Positions 33,451 through 42,208 of a stretch of 64,000 bases of DNA are shown here, piece by piece. The notes under the pieces are model-generated. The model searched no databases and was not told the origin of the DNA. It saw nothing but the letters and a program-made list of their open reading frames with translations. Numbering within the stretch: the first letter of the stretch is position 1; every line of letters begins with the position of its first letter. This DNA is from Brevibacillus antibioticus. Lineage in GTDB: Bacteria > Bacillota > Bacilli > Brevibacillales > Brevibacillaceae. Position numbers and translations under genes: made by a program. Location of the stretch: positions 6,102,727 to 6,166,726 of the forward strand of contig NZ_SZNK01000001.1 in NCBI RefSeq assembly GCF_005217615.1, written 5' to 3'.

Positions 33451-35919
33451 ATGGGCAAACAGCAGCCAAAAGCCAAAACAATCCTAACAGCCGTTGTTTC
33501 CACGGGTTTTTTGCTTTCTTTTGTCGGCAATGCCTATGCAGCCGTTTCGTATCCGATTAAAGAAATCCAGACAATCGGGACAGCCAGCGCGTCAGTAGCA
33601 GAAGACCAAACGGATGAGGAAGTACGAGAGGTATCAGAGGAAGTAGTAGAAGAAGATAATCAGTCATGGGAGTCCTTGCTAGAGTCAGAGGGGCACACAG
33701 CGACGAATGGCTTTATTGCCTATCGATTGGAGAATGCTCCAGACAAGGCACCTGCTGCTAAGAATTTCCGTTTGACGGCCGCCATAGATGATCGAAATCC
33801 TACACGGATCAAAATCCAAAACTTTATTTGGCTAGAGAAAGAGCAGCTTGTATTGCTCAGCTTTTCACCGATTCGTGCTACGAAAAAAGAACAGACGGTT
33901 TCCTTGCGCTTGCAGTATGACGGTGAAGAAGAGGAATTTGAACCATACGTGATCGCGGAAAAAGGGACAAAAGCAGAGCGGATCGAGCTGGTAGCGATCG
34001 CAGAGGATGCCCAGCTATCTACCAAAGATCGTACGGATAAATCGTTGCCGCTGGTCGCCGTTGCATTCGATGAAAATAACCGTATCGTTACGGGACGGGA
34101 GTTGCTCTGGAGCTCTAGCAATAAACGAATTGCGTTCGTCAACATCGAGGGCAAGGTAACAGCCAAGAACGAAGGACTCGTTGAAATTACAGCAAAAATG
34201 GATGATGCAGAAGCCGTCTTTGAGATAGCCGTAGATGGAGCTGAGCTGCCTGATTTGCCAGCGCTTTCTGTCAGCGAGACAGTGATAGAAGAAGCAGGGG
34301 CAAATGATGGTAGCATCACAGCCAAACAAACACTCAAGCTATCAAATGGCAAGTTCATTGGTGAACTATCAGCTGATGATATCGAAGTACATAATCTGCC
34401 TGAGGGCTTGGCTATTGAGGTCAACCAAGAGAGCGACGACGAGCTCATCATCTTATTTACGGGACAGGTCAAAAAGCATAGTGTCGCGGACACGGTAAAA
34501 GAGGTCAGCTTCACGATCGACAAGCGAAACATCAAGCGAGCACAGAAAGATGTCACAAGTGACAGTTTTTCCATCCGTTTCAGAGACCCCGTCATCGTGA
34601 TTCCGTCTCCAATCGATCCTCCACCGATCCCGGCTCTGCTAAAGGCGAAGAGAGCTGTCGAAGAGCTGTTTACGGATGGGAAGAAAGAGGAGCTGCGGGA
34701 AGGAACGACCCAGAAACAGATCGATGATGCCAAGAAGCTGGTCGAAGGTCTGGAAAATAGCGTGCAGGAAAAGCCTGGTCTGCTTGCCGATATCGAGAAG
34801 GCACAGGACCAGTATGACGACTTGCTGCTCGTTGAAGCCAAAAAAGCCGTGCGTGACCTGTTCACCGATTCAAATGGGGCAGCACTAAAACCGGAAGTGA
34901 CACAAAGCACGATTCATGCAGCCAAGGAAAAGGTAAATAAGCTAAACGATGGTTCGGAGACAAAGGTATTGCTGTTGGCAGACATCCAAAAAGCACAGGA
35001 GCTATTGGAACTAGGGAATACTCCCCCGGAGGAAGTGAAGCGAGCAGTTGAGGGACTTTTTACAACGAATGATATGATCGAACTAAGGCCCAAGGTCACG
35101 CAGGAAATGATAGATGCAGCCTATTCCAAGGTCAAGCTTCTGCGTGAAGGTCCAGAAAAAACACACTGGATGTCCTATGTAGATAAAGCACAAATGTTGT
35201 TCAACAATCCACGCGTAGATCGTTGGCCGGATGCAAAGATCGAGCTGCCAATTGCTCCGACCCAGAACCGTCAAGTTACGATTGGCGACAAATGGGAGCC
35301 GGCAATGGACAAAAGGGCACTGAGCGAATATCTTGAGGTATCTGTAAAAAACCAGCCTCTCTCGTACAACTATGATAAGCAGTTGGATCGTTTTGTCATC
35401 AATGAAAAGGAGTACATCACCGTCGAGGTTGACGAGTCTTTACTGGAAATGACCCATGGAGAATATGGAGTGACGTTTAAGGCCAAACCAGCGGTTACAG
35501 AAGATGACAACTCTTATGCAGTGTTCAAGCTGTATCGCGGCCAAGATTTGCTGGATACAGAGGAGATCGGTGTCGGGTTTGATGCTACAAACCCACAATT
35601 GTCCCCAGACGTTACCGAAGAGGGAACAACCTATACATTGTCGGCGTCAGAGCCACTTCGTAATGACCCAAATCCCAATTTGCGGTTGTTATTCTCACCT
35701 TCCGGGAATTTTGACGACAAGAGAGAAGTGACGGGGTATGCCAGATTCCAGGTATCAGGAAACACCATTCGCGTAACGTTTCAGGATACGTTCTACAACT
35801 TGTTCGGGTCTCTCATCACAGAACAGAGCAAGGTTTCCTTTGAGCCAGGCTTCATAAGGGATAAGGCTGGGAACCTCATACAAGGTACAGCAACAGCACC
35901 TGTAACACCCAAGCAATGA
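33451..35919 (+). CDS. secreted surface protein with Big-2-like and Cry1Ac D-VI-like repeats
   Basis: 822 residues, signal peptide at about 10-35 (ILTAVVSTGFLLSFVGNAYA). Residues about 180-265 resemble a Big_2 immunoglobulin-like module (LLWSSSNKRIAFVNIEGKVTAKNEGLVEITAK). Three tandem copies of a roughly 65-residue three-helix module start near residues 399, 463 and 529, each with an AVxxLFT motif (AVEELFTDG, AVRDLFTDS, AVEGLFTTN) and a following xxVTQxxIDAA-like helix. This repeat is the kind annotated as Cry1Ac domain VI-related in other Gram-positive surface proteins. No LPXTG sorting motif or SLH module was seen, so attachment is unclear. ATG 33451 has AGAGGGGG upstream. Confidence 0.75.
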   Translation: MGKQQPKAKTILTAVVSTGFLLSFVGNAYAAVSYPIKEIQTIGTASASVAEDQTDEEVREVSEEVVEEDNQSWESLLESEGHTATNGFIAYRLENAPDKAPAAKNFRLTAAIDDRNPTRIKIQNFIWLEKEQLVLLSFSPIRATKKEQTVSLRLQYDGEEEEFEPYVIAEKGTKAERIELVAIAEDAQLSTKDRTDKSLPLVAVAFDENNRIVTGRELLWSSSNKRIAFVNIEGKVTAKNEGLVEITAKMDDAEAVFEIAVDGAELPDLPALSVSETVIEEAGANDGSITAKQTLKLSNGKFIGELSADDIEVHNLPEGLAIEVNQESDDELIILFTGQVKKHSVADTVKEVSFTIDKRNIKRAQKDVTSDSFSIRFRDPVIVIPSPIDPPPIPALLKAKRAVEELFTDGKKEELREGTTQKQIDDAKKLVEGLENSVQEKPGLLADIEKAQDQYDDLLLVEAKKAVRDLFTDSNGAALKPEVTQSTIHAAKEKVNKLNDGSETKVLLLADIQKAQELLELGNTPPEEVKRAVEGLFTTNDMIELRPKVTQEMIDAAYSKVKLLREGPEKTHWMSYVDKAQMLFNNPRVDRWPDAKIELPIAPTQNRQVTIGDKWEPAMDKRALSEYLEVSVKNQPLSYNYDKQLDRFVINEKEYITVEVDESLLEMTHGEYGVTFKAKPAVTEDDNSYAVFKLYRGQDLLDTEEIGVGFDATNPQLSPDVTEEGTTYTLSASEPLRNDPNPNLRLLFSPSGNFDDKREVTGYARFQVSGNTIRVTFQDTFYNLFGSLITEQSKVSFEPGFIRDKAGNLIQGTATAPVTPKQ

Positions 35920-35951
35920 GTAAGCCAAAGTCCATCGAGGAGGTACGAACA

Positions 35952-36842
35952 TTGCAACTAGAGGAACTGACTGCTAGCACTGCACGGGCGTATAAATCGT
36001 TGGTGCACCCCAAGCACCTGGAGTGGCTGGACCAGATCAACGGCGCATCTGTTTGGGGATTCGGGGCTTCTAACAACAATCAGCCTGCGGGCATCGTTTT
36101 GGGGAGATCTGCTGTAAGCGAAGGACAGGCCAAGATCATCGAGCTTGTGGTAGCAGAGGGGCATCAACGGCGGGGAATGGGGATGAAGCTGTTGTGGCAC
36201 GCTGAGCAAAAAATGAGAGAGCAAGGCATCAGCGACGGACAGTTTGCTGGTTTCATCAAAGCACAAGATTTTCCATGGCTCTCCAAAATCGCGATCAGGG
36301 AAGGCTGGCAGTTGCCAAAGGTAAAAACCTATATGTACACACTCGGCTCGATGCGGCTGGGGGAGTGCCAGTGGGTAGAGAGGCTGTCTCTCCCAGAAGG
36401 TTTTACCCTCTTTCCATGGAAAGACCTGACCCCAGCAGAGCGTCTGGAAATTGAGCAAGGTGAAGGGAAATGGTACACGTCGCTTTTGTCGCCATTTTTT
36501 GAAGAAGGAAAATTCGATCCCGATTACAGTACAGGCTTGCGCTATCAGGGGAAAGTCATTGGCTGGGTGATCGTACAGCGAATGGCCGGGAATCTGCTTT
36601 TATACAAAACGATGTTTGTCCAGGAAAAGTATCAGAAGCAGGCTAGAGGAATTACGCTGTTGATGAAAACCATTGCACAGGCTCAGCCAGCGTTTCCTTT
36701 TGGCATTTGCTTTATCGAGCATGACAACGAGCCCATGCTGCGGTTTATGGAAAGAAGATTGGGTCCGACGATTTTGCACCGGAAGCTCTGGATTGAAACG
36801 ACGAAGGTACTAGTTGGACAATATTCGGATTACTTCTGTTAA
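35952..36842 (+). CDS. GNAT-family N-acetyltransferase (tandem GNAT)
   Basis: About 296 residues in two GNAT-like halves. The first has IIELVVAEGHQRRGMGMKLLWHAEQKM, a clear acetyl-CoA loop; the second contains IGWVIVQRMAGNLLLYKTMFVQEKYQKQARGITLLMKTIA. TTG 35952 is supported by GAGGAGGT (35937-35944) at eight bases; an in-frame ATG at 35916 overlaps the surface protein stop by ATGA but lacks a ribosome site. Either way the gene is coupled to the surface protein gene, so a shared role is possible. Acceptor unknown. Confidence 0.75.
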   Translation: MQLEELTASTARAYKSLVHPKHLEWLDQINGASVWGFGASNNNQPAGIVLGRSAVSEGQAKIIELVVAEGHQRRGMGMKLLWHAEQKMREQGISDGQFAGFIKAQDFPWLSKIAIREGWQLPKVKTYMYTLGSMRLGECQWVERLSLPEGFTLFPWKDLTPAERLEIEQGEGKWYTSLLSPFFEEGKFDPDYSTGLRYQGKVIGWVIVQRMAGNLLLYKTMFVQEKYQKQARGITLLMKTIAQAQPAFPFGICFIEHDNEPMLRFMERRLGPTILHRKLWIETTKVLVGQYSDYFC

Positions 36843-36877
36843 GAGCTGATGTTAGCAGCGATCGTGGACATAACAAA

Positions 36878-36923
36878 AGGATAGAGATTCAGGGCTTCCT
36901 GAATTTCTATCCTTCCTTTTTTA
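36878..36923. terminator. bidirectional terminator
   Basis: AAGGATAGAGATTCAGG (36878-36894) pairs almost perfectly with CCTGAATTTCTATCCTT (36899-36915) and is followed by TTTTTT; it separates convergent genes. Confidence 0.8.
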
Positions 36924-36925
36924 GG

Positions 36926-37897
36926 CTACATGGACGGAACTTTTCTTCCACTCGGTTGTTGCTTGGTGACGGAACGGTATGGTAGTTGCTTTCTTTGGAA
37001 GTGGTTGTTCCCGATTAGGGCAAGGATCACGAGCAAGGTGCCGCACAATTCGTAACGGCTGATCTCATAGCCTTGAAACGCCATCATGGCAAAGGTCGTG
37101 ATCGGAACCAGGTTGATAAACAAAATGCCGTTGAGCGGAGTGAGCAGCTTGATACCTGCATTCCAGCTCAAAAGAGCTACAAAGCCGGGTAAAAGAACCA
37201 TGAATGCCATTTCGTATTTGATGGATATCACCGTTTCCACGGTAGGAACCGGAAGCCATTGAAAGAGTGAGGCAGTCGTGACAATCACGAAATTCACTCC
37301 TGTTCCTAAGAGACACGTCAACGTGGAGTAGCGAAGCGTAGACCACGTGTTAAAACGCCCGCCGCCGATCGAGTAGACGACCCAACCCACGACACCAATA
37401 AAAATGAAGAACAACGGAATCAAATGCTCACTTGCTGTAGTAAAGAAGGTAAGATTGCCATTAGTAATAACAAGAACAGCGCCGACCAAAGCTATCAGAA
37501 TCGTCGCCAACGTATAGTACGGCGGTAGTTTTCTAGTAGTAATGGACAAAAGGACAATCGAGATCATCGGCATGAGCACTTCCATAATGGACGCTGCAAT
37601 CGTGCCTGGCTCTCCCATTAAATCTTGCCCGAGAAATACTCCCATATTGTAGACGGTAAACGCCATTGTTCCAAAAAACAGCAGAGACTTCCCGCGCCCC
37701 TCAAAACGAAAGGCAGACAAGCCTTCTTTTGCCCAGAGCAAACCGCACAAAATGACCGTTACGAAAAAATAGCGCAGAAATGAGAAGTAAAATGGATCGA
37801 TTTCTTGCAGTGCGATGTGCGCAACCGGAAACATCGCCCCCCATGACATACTGGCCACCATGCAGAAAATAGACCCCAAAAGTAGTTGCTTGTTCAT
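36926..37897 (-). CDS. DMT-superfamily (EamA) transporter
   Basis: 323-residue membrane protein with ten hydrophobic helices. MASMSWGAMFPVAHIALQEIDPFYFSFLRY opens the first EamA half and SWNAGIKLLTPLNGILFINLVPITTFAMMAF the second. The substrate is unknown. ATG 37897 is chosen for GGGAGA nine bases upstream and family start; an extended frame to 37972 adds an unrelated charged leader. It is divergent from a LysR regulator gene 164 bases away, which is its likely controller. Confidence 0.85.
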   Translation of the reverse strand: MNKQLLLGSIFCMVASMSWGAMFPVAHIALQEIDPFYFSFLRYFFVTVILCGLLWAKEGLSAFRFEGRGKSLLFFGTMAFTVYNMGVFLGQDLMGEPGTIAASIMEVLMPMISIVLLSITTRKLPPYYTLATILIALVGAVLVITNGNLTFFTTASEHLIPLFFIFIGVVGWVVYSIGGGRFNTWSTLRYSTLTCLLGTGVNFVIVTTASLFQWLPVPTVETVISIKYEMAFMVLLPGFVALLSWNAGIKLLTPLNGILFINLVPITTFAMMAFQGYEISRYELCGTLLVILALIGNNHFQRKQLPYRSVTKQQPSGRKVPSM

Positions 37898-38006
37898 TAT
37901 GCGATTTCTCCCTTTTCCTATGTGTTCAAAAAGTCGTCTTTTTGAACTTTCTCTTAGTTGCTGACTTACCACATCATACTGGATGGAAATATGTTAGTAT
38001 AATGAT

Positions 38007-38027
38007 TGATAATAACTTTATGTATCA
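38007..38027. promoter_or_regulatory. LysR-type T-N11-A dyad
   Basis: TGATA-N11-TATCA, a perfect 5-base dyad with the T-N11-A spacing characteristic of LysR-family binding sites, in the gap between the divergent transporter and LysR genes. A TATAAT lies just before it (37998-38003). Confidence 0.5.
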
Positions 38028-38061
38028 TTTTTAGTGATGGATGAAAAGAGGGAGAGAAAAC

Positions 38062-38922
38062 GTGGAGATCAACGATTTGAAAATATTCCAGATGGTCGCC
38101 ACATTGGGCAGCGTGAGCAAGACCGCAGCCGAGCTGAGTTACGTTCAGTCGAATGTGACGGCGCGGATCAAGCTGCTGGAAAAAGAGCTGGGGACACCTT
38201 TGTTTTATCGCAACAAGCGAGGCATGACCTTAAATACAGAAGGGAAGCGCCTGCTCGAATATTCGCGAGAGATCATCGCCAAATTCGAAGAAATGCAAAA
38301 GTACTTTCATCGGGCTTCCGAGCCGTCTGGGGTGTTGGAGGTTGGGATGGTCGAGACGATCAATGCCCTTCCGAGGTTGCTATCCTCGTATTGCAGCCAG
38401 TATCCGCATGTGGATATCTCTCTCAAGGCAGGTGTGACAGAGAATTTGCTGCAAAAAGTATTGGATCTCGCGCTGGATGGAGCGTTCGTGAGTGGACCGA
38501 TTAACCATCCTTTGATCGAGCAGGAGCAAGTGTTTCAAGAGGAGTTGGTGTTGGTAACGAAAAACAGTTCCTTCACCGCCAGTGATATCACAGGGAAAGC
38601 TCTTTTGCTCTACAAAAAGGGCTGCGGGTATCGAGAACGGTTAGAGACTTGGATGAAGGTGGAGGGCTTGATTCCAAAAAAAGTGATGGAGTTTGGAACG
38701 TTTGAGACCATTATCGGGGGCGTAGCAGCGGGGATCGGCATTACCATTTTGCCGAAGTCGGCGGTACATCACTTGGTCGAGAGCGGAACGGTTCATATTC
38801 ATCGCATCCCGGAGCCTTATCATGAGGTGATAACCGTTTTTATTCGTAGAAAAGATTCATTTGTAACGAACACGATGCAAGCGTTTCTGGACGAAATCCG
38901 CTTGCAGAAAACGAAAGCGTAA
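38062..38922 (+). CDS. LysR-family transcriptional regulator
   Basis: 286 residues. N-terminal LysR helix-turn-helix (VEINDLKIFQMVATLGSVSKTAAELSYVQSNVTARIKLLEKELGTPLF) and C-terminal periplasmic-binding-like effector domain (VGMVETINALPRLLSSYCSQYPHVDISLKAG, FETIIGGVAAGIGITILPKSAV). GTG 38062 is favoured over ATG 38041: AGAGGGAGAG lies about eight bases before it and the protein then begins at the usual family start. It probably controls the divergent transporter gene and itself through the dyad at 38007. Confidence 0.88.
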   Translation: MEINDLKIFQMVATLGSVSKTAAELSYVQSNVTARIKLLEKELGTPLFYRNKRGMTLNTEGKRLLEYSREIIAKFEEMQKYFHRASEPSGVLEVGMVETINALPRLLSSYCSQYPHVDISLKAGVTENLLQKVLDLALDGAFVSGPINHPLIEQEQVFQEELVLVTKNSSFTASDITGKALLLYKKGCGYRERLETWMKVEGLIPKKVMEFGTFETIIGGVAAGIGITILPKSAVHHLVESGTVHIHRIPEPYHEVITVFIRRKDSFVTNTMQAFLDEIRLQKTKA

Positions 38923-39027
38923 GTGCTGCAATTTTCTCTTCCATATGTCAGAAAAATATGGTAAATTTCATTTTAGAACAAATGTTCTGTGTTTGCTGTG
39001 CAGAAGAAGGAAGGAGCGGCTCAATTG

Positions 39028-39807
39028 ATGGACAGGTATACCGAAATTGACGAAGTGATCGCTTATATACATCGACATTTAGATGAGCCGTTGCCACTTT
39101 CCCGGCTGGCGAATCATGTTGCGTATAGCCAGTATCATTTTGCGCGGATTTTTAAAGAAAGAATCGGTCTCCCGCCGCTTTATTACGTATCAACCATGCG
39201 ACTCCAAAGGGCAAAGGATTTACTTTTACGCACGAACATGAGTGTTCGTGACATTGGTCTGGAAATTGGCCAGCAGAGCCTGGGGACGTTCTCTACCCGT
39301 TTTACGGAGCGTGTCGGGGTATCGCCTAGCGAATTTCGAGAAACGGCTCAGCTAGCGGAAGACCGTCTCCGTTCCTTGCAGCAGTTGATAGAGTGGAACT
39401 GGTTTTATCCGGCCCCCGAGCGACCGATGACGATAGCAGGGACAATCGAGTCCACAGAGCCTTTTCAAGGCGTCATTTTGATTGGGTTGTTTGCCAAGCC
39501 GATCCCAGAAGGTCTTCCTTTATACGGAACATTGCTGCCCTCGCTAGGTAATTTTTGTTTTACCAATGTCAAGCCGGGCACGTATTACTTGATGGCAACG
39601 TCTGTTGCCTGGGGCATGCAGGCGATGGATTTTCTCTTGCCGTACGAGACCTTACGCACACGTTCCAAGAAACCAATCATTGTCACACCAACTACGATCG
39701 TCCCTCATCAGCAAGTTACTCTTCATGTGCCTCATCCGGACGACCCTCCCATCTTGATTTCTCTTTCCTTGCTCATGAACAGATTCATTCAACAGTTTCC
39801 TCAATAA
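39028..39807 (+). CDS. AraC-family regulator with N-terminal HTH
   Basis: 259 residues. The AraC DNA-binding domain is at the N-terminus (IAYIHRHLDEPLPLSRLANHVAYSQYHFARIFKERIGLPPLYYV and AKDLLLRTNMSVRDIGLEIGQQSLGTFSTRFTERVGVSPSEFRE); the C-terminal ~140 residues are a separate beta-rich effector region (VILIGLFAKPIPEGLPLYGTLLPSLGNFCFTNVKPGTYYLMATSVAWG). ATG 39028, or TTG 39025 just before it, sits behind AAGGAG. It precedes an MFS transporter gene by 161 bases on the same strand and may regulate it. Confidence 0.82.
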   Translation: MDRYTEIDEVIAYIHRHLDEPLPLSRLANHVAYSQYHFARIFKERIGLPPLYYVSTMRLQRAKDLLLRTNMSVRDIGLEIGQQSLGTFSTRFTERVGVSPSEFRETAQLAEDRLRSLQQLIEWNWFYPAPERPMTIAGTIESTEPFQGVILIGLFAKPIPEGLPLYGTLLPSLGNFCFTNVKPGTYYLMATSVAWGMQAMDFLLPYETLRTRSKKPIIVTPTTIVPHQQVTLHVPHPDDPPILISLSLLMNRFIQQFPQ

Positions 39808-39968
39808 GAACACCTTTTCGGCATGGTCTGGTTAGAATGGAGCTTCTTGGGAAAGCCTACTATCACAATAGTCAAACTTTTACCCGTGGGCAGGATATTG
39901 GACGAAAAAGCGAAATGATAACTAGGCGCGAATATCATGCGCAAAAGAAAGGAAAGCAGGGAACGAGA

Positions 39969-41162
39969 ATGTCAAAGCCTTACAAAAAAGTTTTTTGGGC
40001 AGCCGGTTTTGGCTGGATGTTCGATGCCATGGATGTTGCACTTTTATCTTTTATTATGGTGGCATTACGACAGGAATGGGGTTTGACAGGGGAAGCGGCC
40101 GGGCTCTTAGGGACGGGCAATCTCGTAGGTATGGCGATTGGGGCGATTGCAGGTGGCTATTTGGCTGACCGGATTGGACGCAAGCCAGTGTTTTTGCTCA
40201 CCTTGGTCTTATTTGGCTTGGCGAGCTTTGCGAGCGCTTTCGCAACGGGTTTTGCGACCATGCTGCTATTCCGCTTCTTGATGGGACTCGGTTTGGGTGC
40301 TGAGCTGCCGGTAGCCTCGACGCTCGTAAACGAGTTTGCGCCACCGGAGAAGCGAGGGAGTACGGTTGTGCTGTTGGAGAGCTTTTGGGCGGTCGGTTGG
40401 ATCGCGGCAGCCGTCATATCGTACTTCATCATTCCGGAATACGGCTGGCGCGTGGCTGTTATGATCGGGGCGTTGCCCGTCGTGTACGCCTTGTTTGCCC
40501 GGCGAAGCATTCCTGAATCTCCGCAGTTTCAAAAGCAGGCCGAGAAGATTCCTGTTACAACGCTGTTGACGTCCCATCGGACAGAGACGATTACGCTGTG
40601 GGTCGTCTGGTTTGCGATTGCGTTCTCGTATTACGGCATGTTTTTATGGATGCCATCTGTTTTGGTCGACAAAGGCTTTACAATGATCAAAAGCTTTCAG
40701 TATGTACTGATCATGACGTTGGCCCAACTGCCAGGCTATTTCGCGGCAGCCTATCTCGTGGAAAAATGGGGACGGAAATGGACGCTGGCGACCTTCTTGT
40801 TCATGACTGGTGTGATGGCCTTCGCTTTTGGACAAAGCAGTGGCACCATGGAGCTGTTGGTGACGGGAGCCTTCTTGTCCTTCTTTAATCTGGGTGCTTG
40901 GGGTGCTTTGTACGCGTACACGCCGGAAAATTATCCGACACCGCTGCGCGCTACCGGTTCTGGTATGGCATCTGGTGTCGGAAGAATCGGCAGTATTATC
41001 GCGCCATATCTCGTCGGTTACTACTCCTCGCATCATTACAGCTACACGTTCATTTTTAGTGTATTTACCGCGGTGTTGATCGTGGGAGCTATCGTCCTGC
41101 TCATGTACGGACGAGAAACAAAAGTCCTTGCTAATTCGGGGCCTCGTACAGGCCAAGCATAG
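39969..41162 (+). CDS. MFS transporter (sugar/acid:H+ symporter type)
   Basis: 397-residue major facilitator with twelve predicted helices. The GGYLADRIGRKP loop 2-3 motif and RFLMGLGLGAELPVASTLVNEFAPPEKRG are the MHS/AAHS-type metabolite transporter signatures; AYTPENYPTPLRATGSGMASGVGRIGSIIAPYLVG marks the second half. It likely imports an organic acid. ATG 39969 is chosen because it is the family start; upstream frame overlaps the AraC gene. Its last 32 bases overlap the end of the convergent WYL regulator gene. Confidence 0.85.
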   Translation: MSKPYKKVFWAAGFGWMFDAMDVALLSFIMVALRQEWGLTGEAAGLLGTGNLVGMAIGAIAGGYLADRIGRKPVFLLTLVLFGLASFASAFATGFATMLLFRFLMGLGLGAELPVASTLVNEFAPPEKRGSTVVLLESFWAVGWIAAAVISYFIIPEYGWRVAVMIGALPVVYALFARRSIPESPQFQKQAEKIPVTTLLTSHRTETITLWVVWFAIAFSYYGMFLWMPSVLVDKGFTMIKSFQYVLIMTLAQLPGYFAAAYLVEKWGRKWTLATFLFMTGVMAFAFGQSSGTMELLVTGAFLSFFNLGAWGALYAYTPENYPTPLRATGSGMASGVGRIGSIIAPYLVGYYSSHHYSYTFIFSVFTAVLIVGAIVLLMYGRETKVLANSGPRTGQA

Positions 41163-42087
41163 CACGCACCTGCTCTATGACCTCACGTTTCAATTCTTGT
41201 GGCTCTACCACTTGAATGTGCGGGCCGAAGCTGAGTACGAGCGAGCATGCTGACGCAAGTGTATGAAATTCAACCTCTGCTTCCATCCAGTCGTCTGTTA
41301 CGGCGTGGGTGGAAGCTATTTTTATATAACGCTCCTGTTTTACGGCAGGCAATGTCTCTTTTTTGACGAGCAACCGCGCAGGATAACGTGGGAGGCTGGA
41401 CTTGAAGTCTAAAGTGGATTGTTCCCAATAAGAAGCGAGGTCGAAATCGCTTGGGCGGAGGAAGCTATCATCTAGGAGTTGTGCATCCAATAGTCGTGAA
41501 ATCCGGTACGTTCGCATGTCCTCGTCCACTTTTGCGACCAAATACCAAATGCTTCGCTTGGCGACGAGTCCGAGCGGGCAAACAATGCGCTCTACGGCCA
41601 TATCCTCGCGCATGTAACGAATGAACAGCTTGCGGGAGAGCCATACGGCATCTTGAACAGTAGACAAGAAAGGAAACGTCTCCGTCGATTCATGCCAGCC
41701 AGCCCCATCGATATGAAGGAGCTGACGTACATGGATGGCATCCTGCTGAACGGTTTTGGGCAGCGCGGACAGCAGCTTGAGAAAAGCAGCTTCATAGTTT
41801 TCATGTAGCCCGAGATCATTCAACAAGGCAGCAGGGGAGGCTACGAGCAGTGATTGCAGCTCATCTATCTTCATTCCGGTCAAATTACTGCGATACCCTT
41901 CTGCCAAAGCCCAGCCCCCATCTGCACCGCGCAGCGCATAGACGGGAATGCCTGACGCACTCAAAGCTTCCATATCACGATGAACGGTTCGCTCGGACAC
42001 CTCCAGCCTTTCTGCTAATTGCTTGGAAGTCATGCGACCATGGTTTTGCAAGAGTAACAAGATCGTAAGGAGTCGATCTGCCCGCAT
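41131..42087 (-). CDS. HTH/WYL-domain transcriptional regulator (YafY type)
   Basis: 318 residues. N-terminal HTH_11 helix-turn-helix (LLTILLLLQNHGRMTSKQLAERLEVSERTVHRDMEALSASGIPVYALRGADGGWAL), middle WYL domain (CPLGLVAKRSIWYLVAKVDEDMRTYRISRLLDAQLLDDSFLRPSDFDLASYW) and WCX tail. Such proteins repress genes and respond to small ligands through the WYL fold. Its gene is divergent from an SDR gene, with a perfect dyad between them at 42141, so the SDR is the probable target. The 3' end overlaps the MFS gene by 32 bases. Confidence 0.88.
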   Translation of the reverse strand: MRADRLLTILLLLQNHGRMTSKQLAERLEVSERTVHRDMEALSASGIPVYALRGADGGWALAEGYRSNLTGMKIDELQSLLVASPAALLNDLGLHENYEAAFLKLLSALPKTVQQDAIHVRQLLHIDGAGWHESTETFPFLSTVQDAVWLSRKLFIRYMREDMAVERIVCPLGLVAKRSIWYLVAKVDEDMRTYRISRLLDAQLLDDSFLRPSDFDLASYWEQSTLDFKSSLPRYPARLLVKKETLPAVKQERYIKIASTHAVTDDWMEAEVEFHTLASACSLVLSFGPHIQVVEPQELKREVIEQVRAMLGLYEAPN

Positions 42088-42140
42088 AAAAAGCCCTCCT
42101 AGAAGTTAAAAACAACATTACTTTGATTGTATCGTAACGA

Positions 42141-42161
42141 ATATGACAGCGGTTGTCATAT
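42141..42161. promoter_or_regulatory. perfect dyad, likely operator of the WYL regulator
   Basis: ATATGACA-N5-TGTCATAT, eight-base perfect arms, lies in the 121-base gap between the divergent WYL regulator and SDR genes. TGACA/TGTCA arms are of the kind reported for YafY-type regulators. Confidence 0.6.
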
Positions 42162-42208
42162 TTCCTTCGTTATTCTTGGTGCATGAATGGATAAAGGAGG
42201 CATTACGA

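Noticed and set aside
33720..34910. Long 396-codon minus-strand open frame opposite the surface protein gene
   Set aside because: Composition is Ser/Phe-rich low-complexity with no ribosome site or family; it is the shadow of the plus-strand gene, whose repeats are clearly protein-coding.
34645..35220. Functional link between the Cry-like toxin at the left edge and the Cry1Ac D-VI-like repeats of the surface protein
   Set aside because: The repeat family is widespread in non-toxic surface proteins and the genes are over 30 kb apart; name similarity only.
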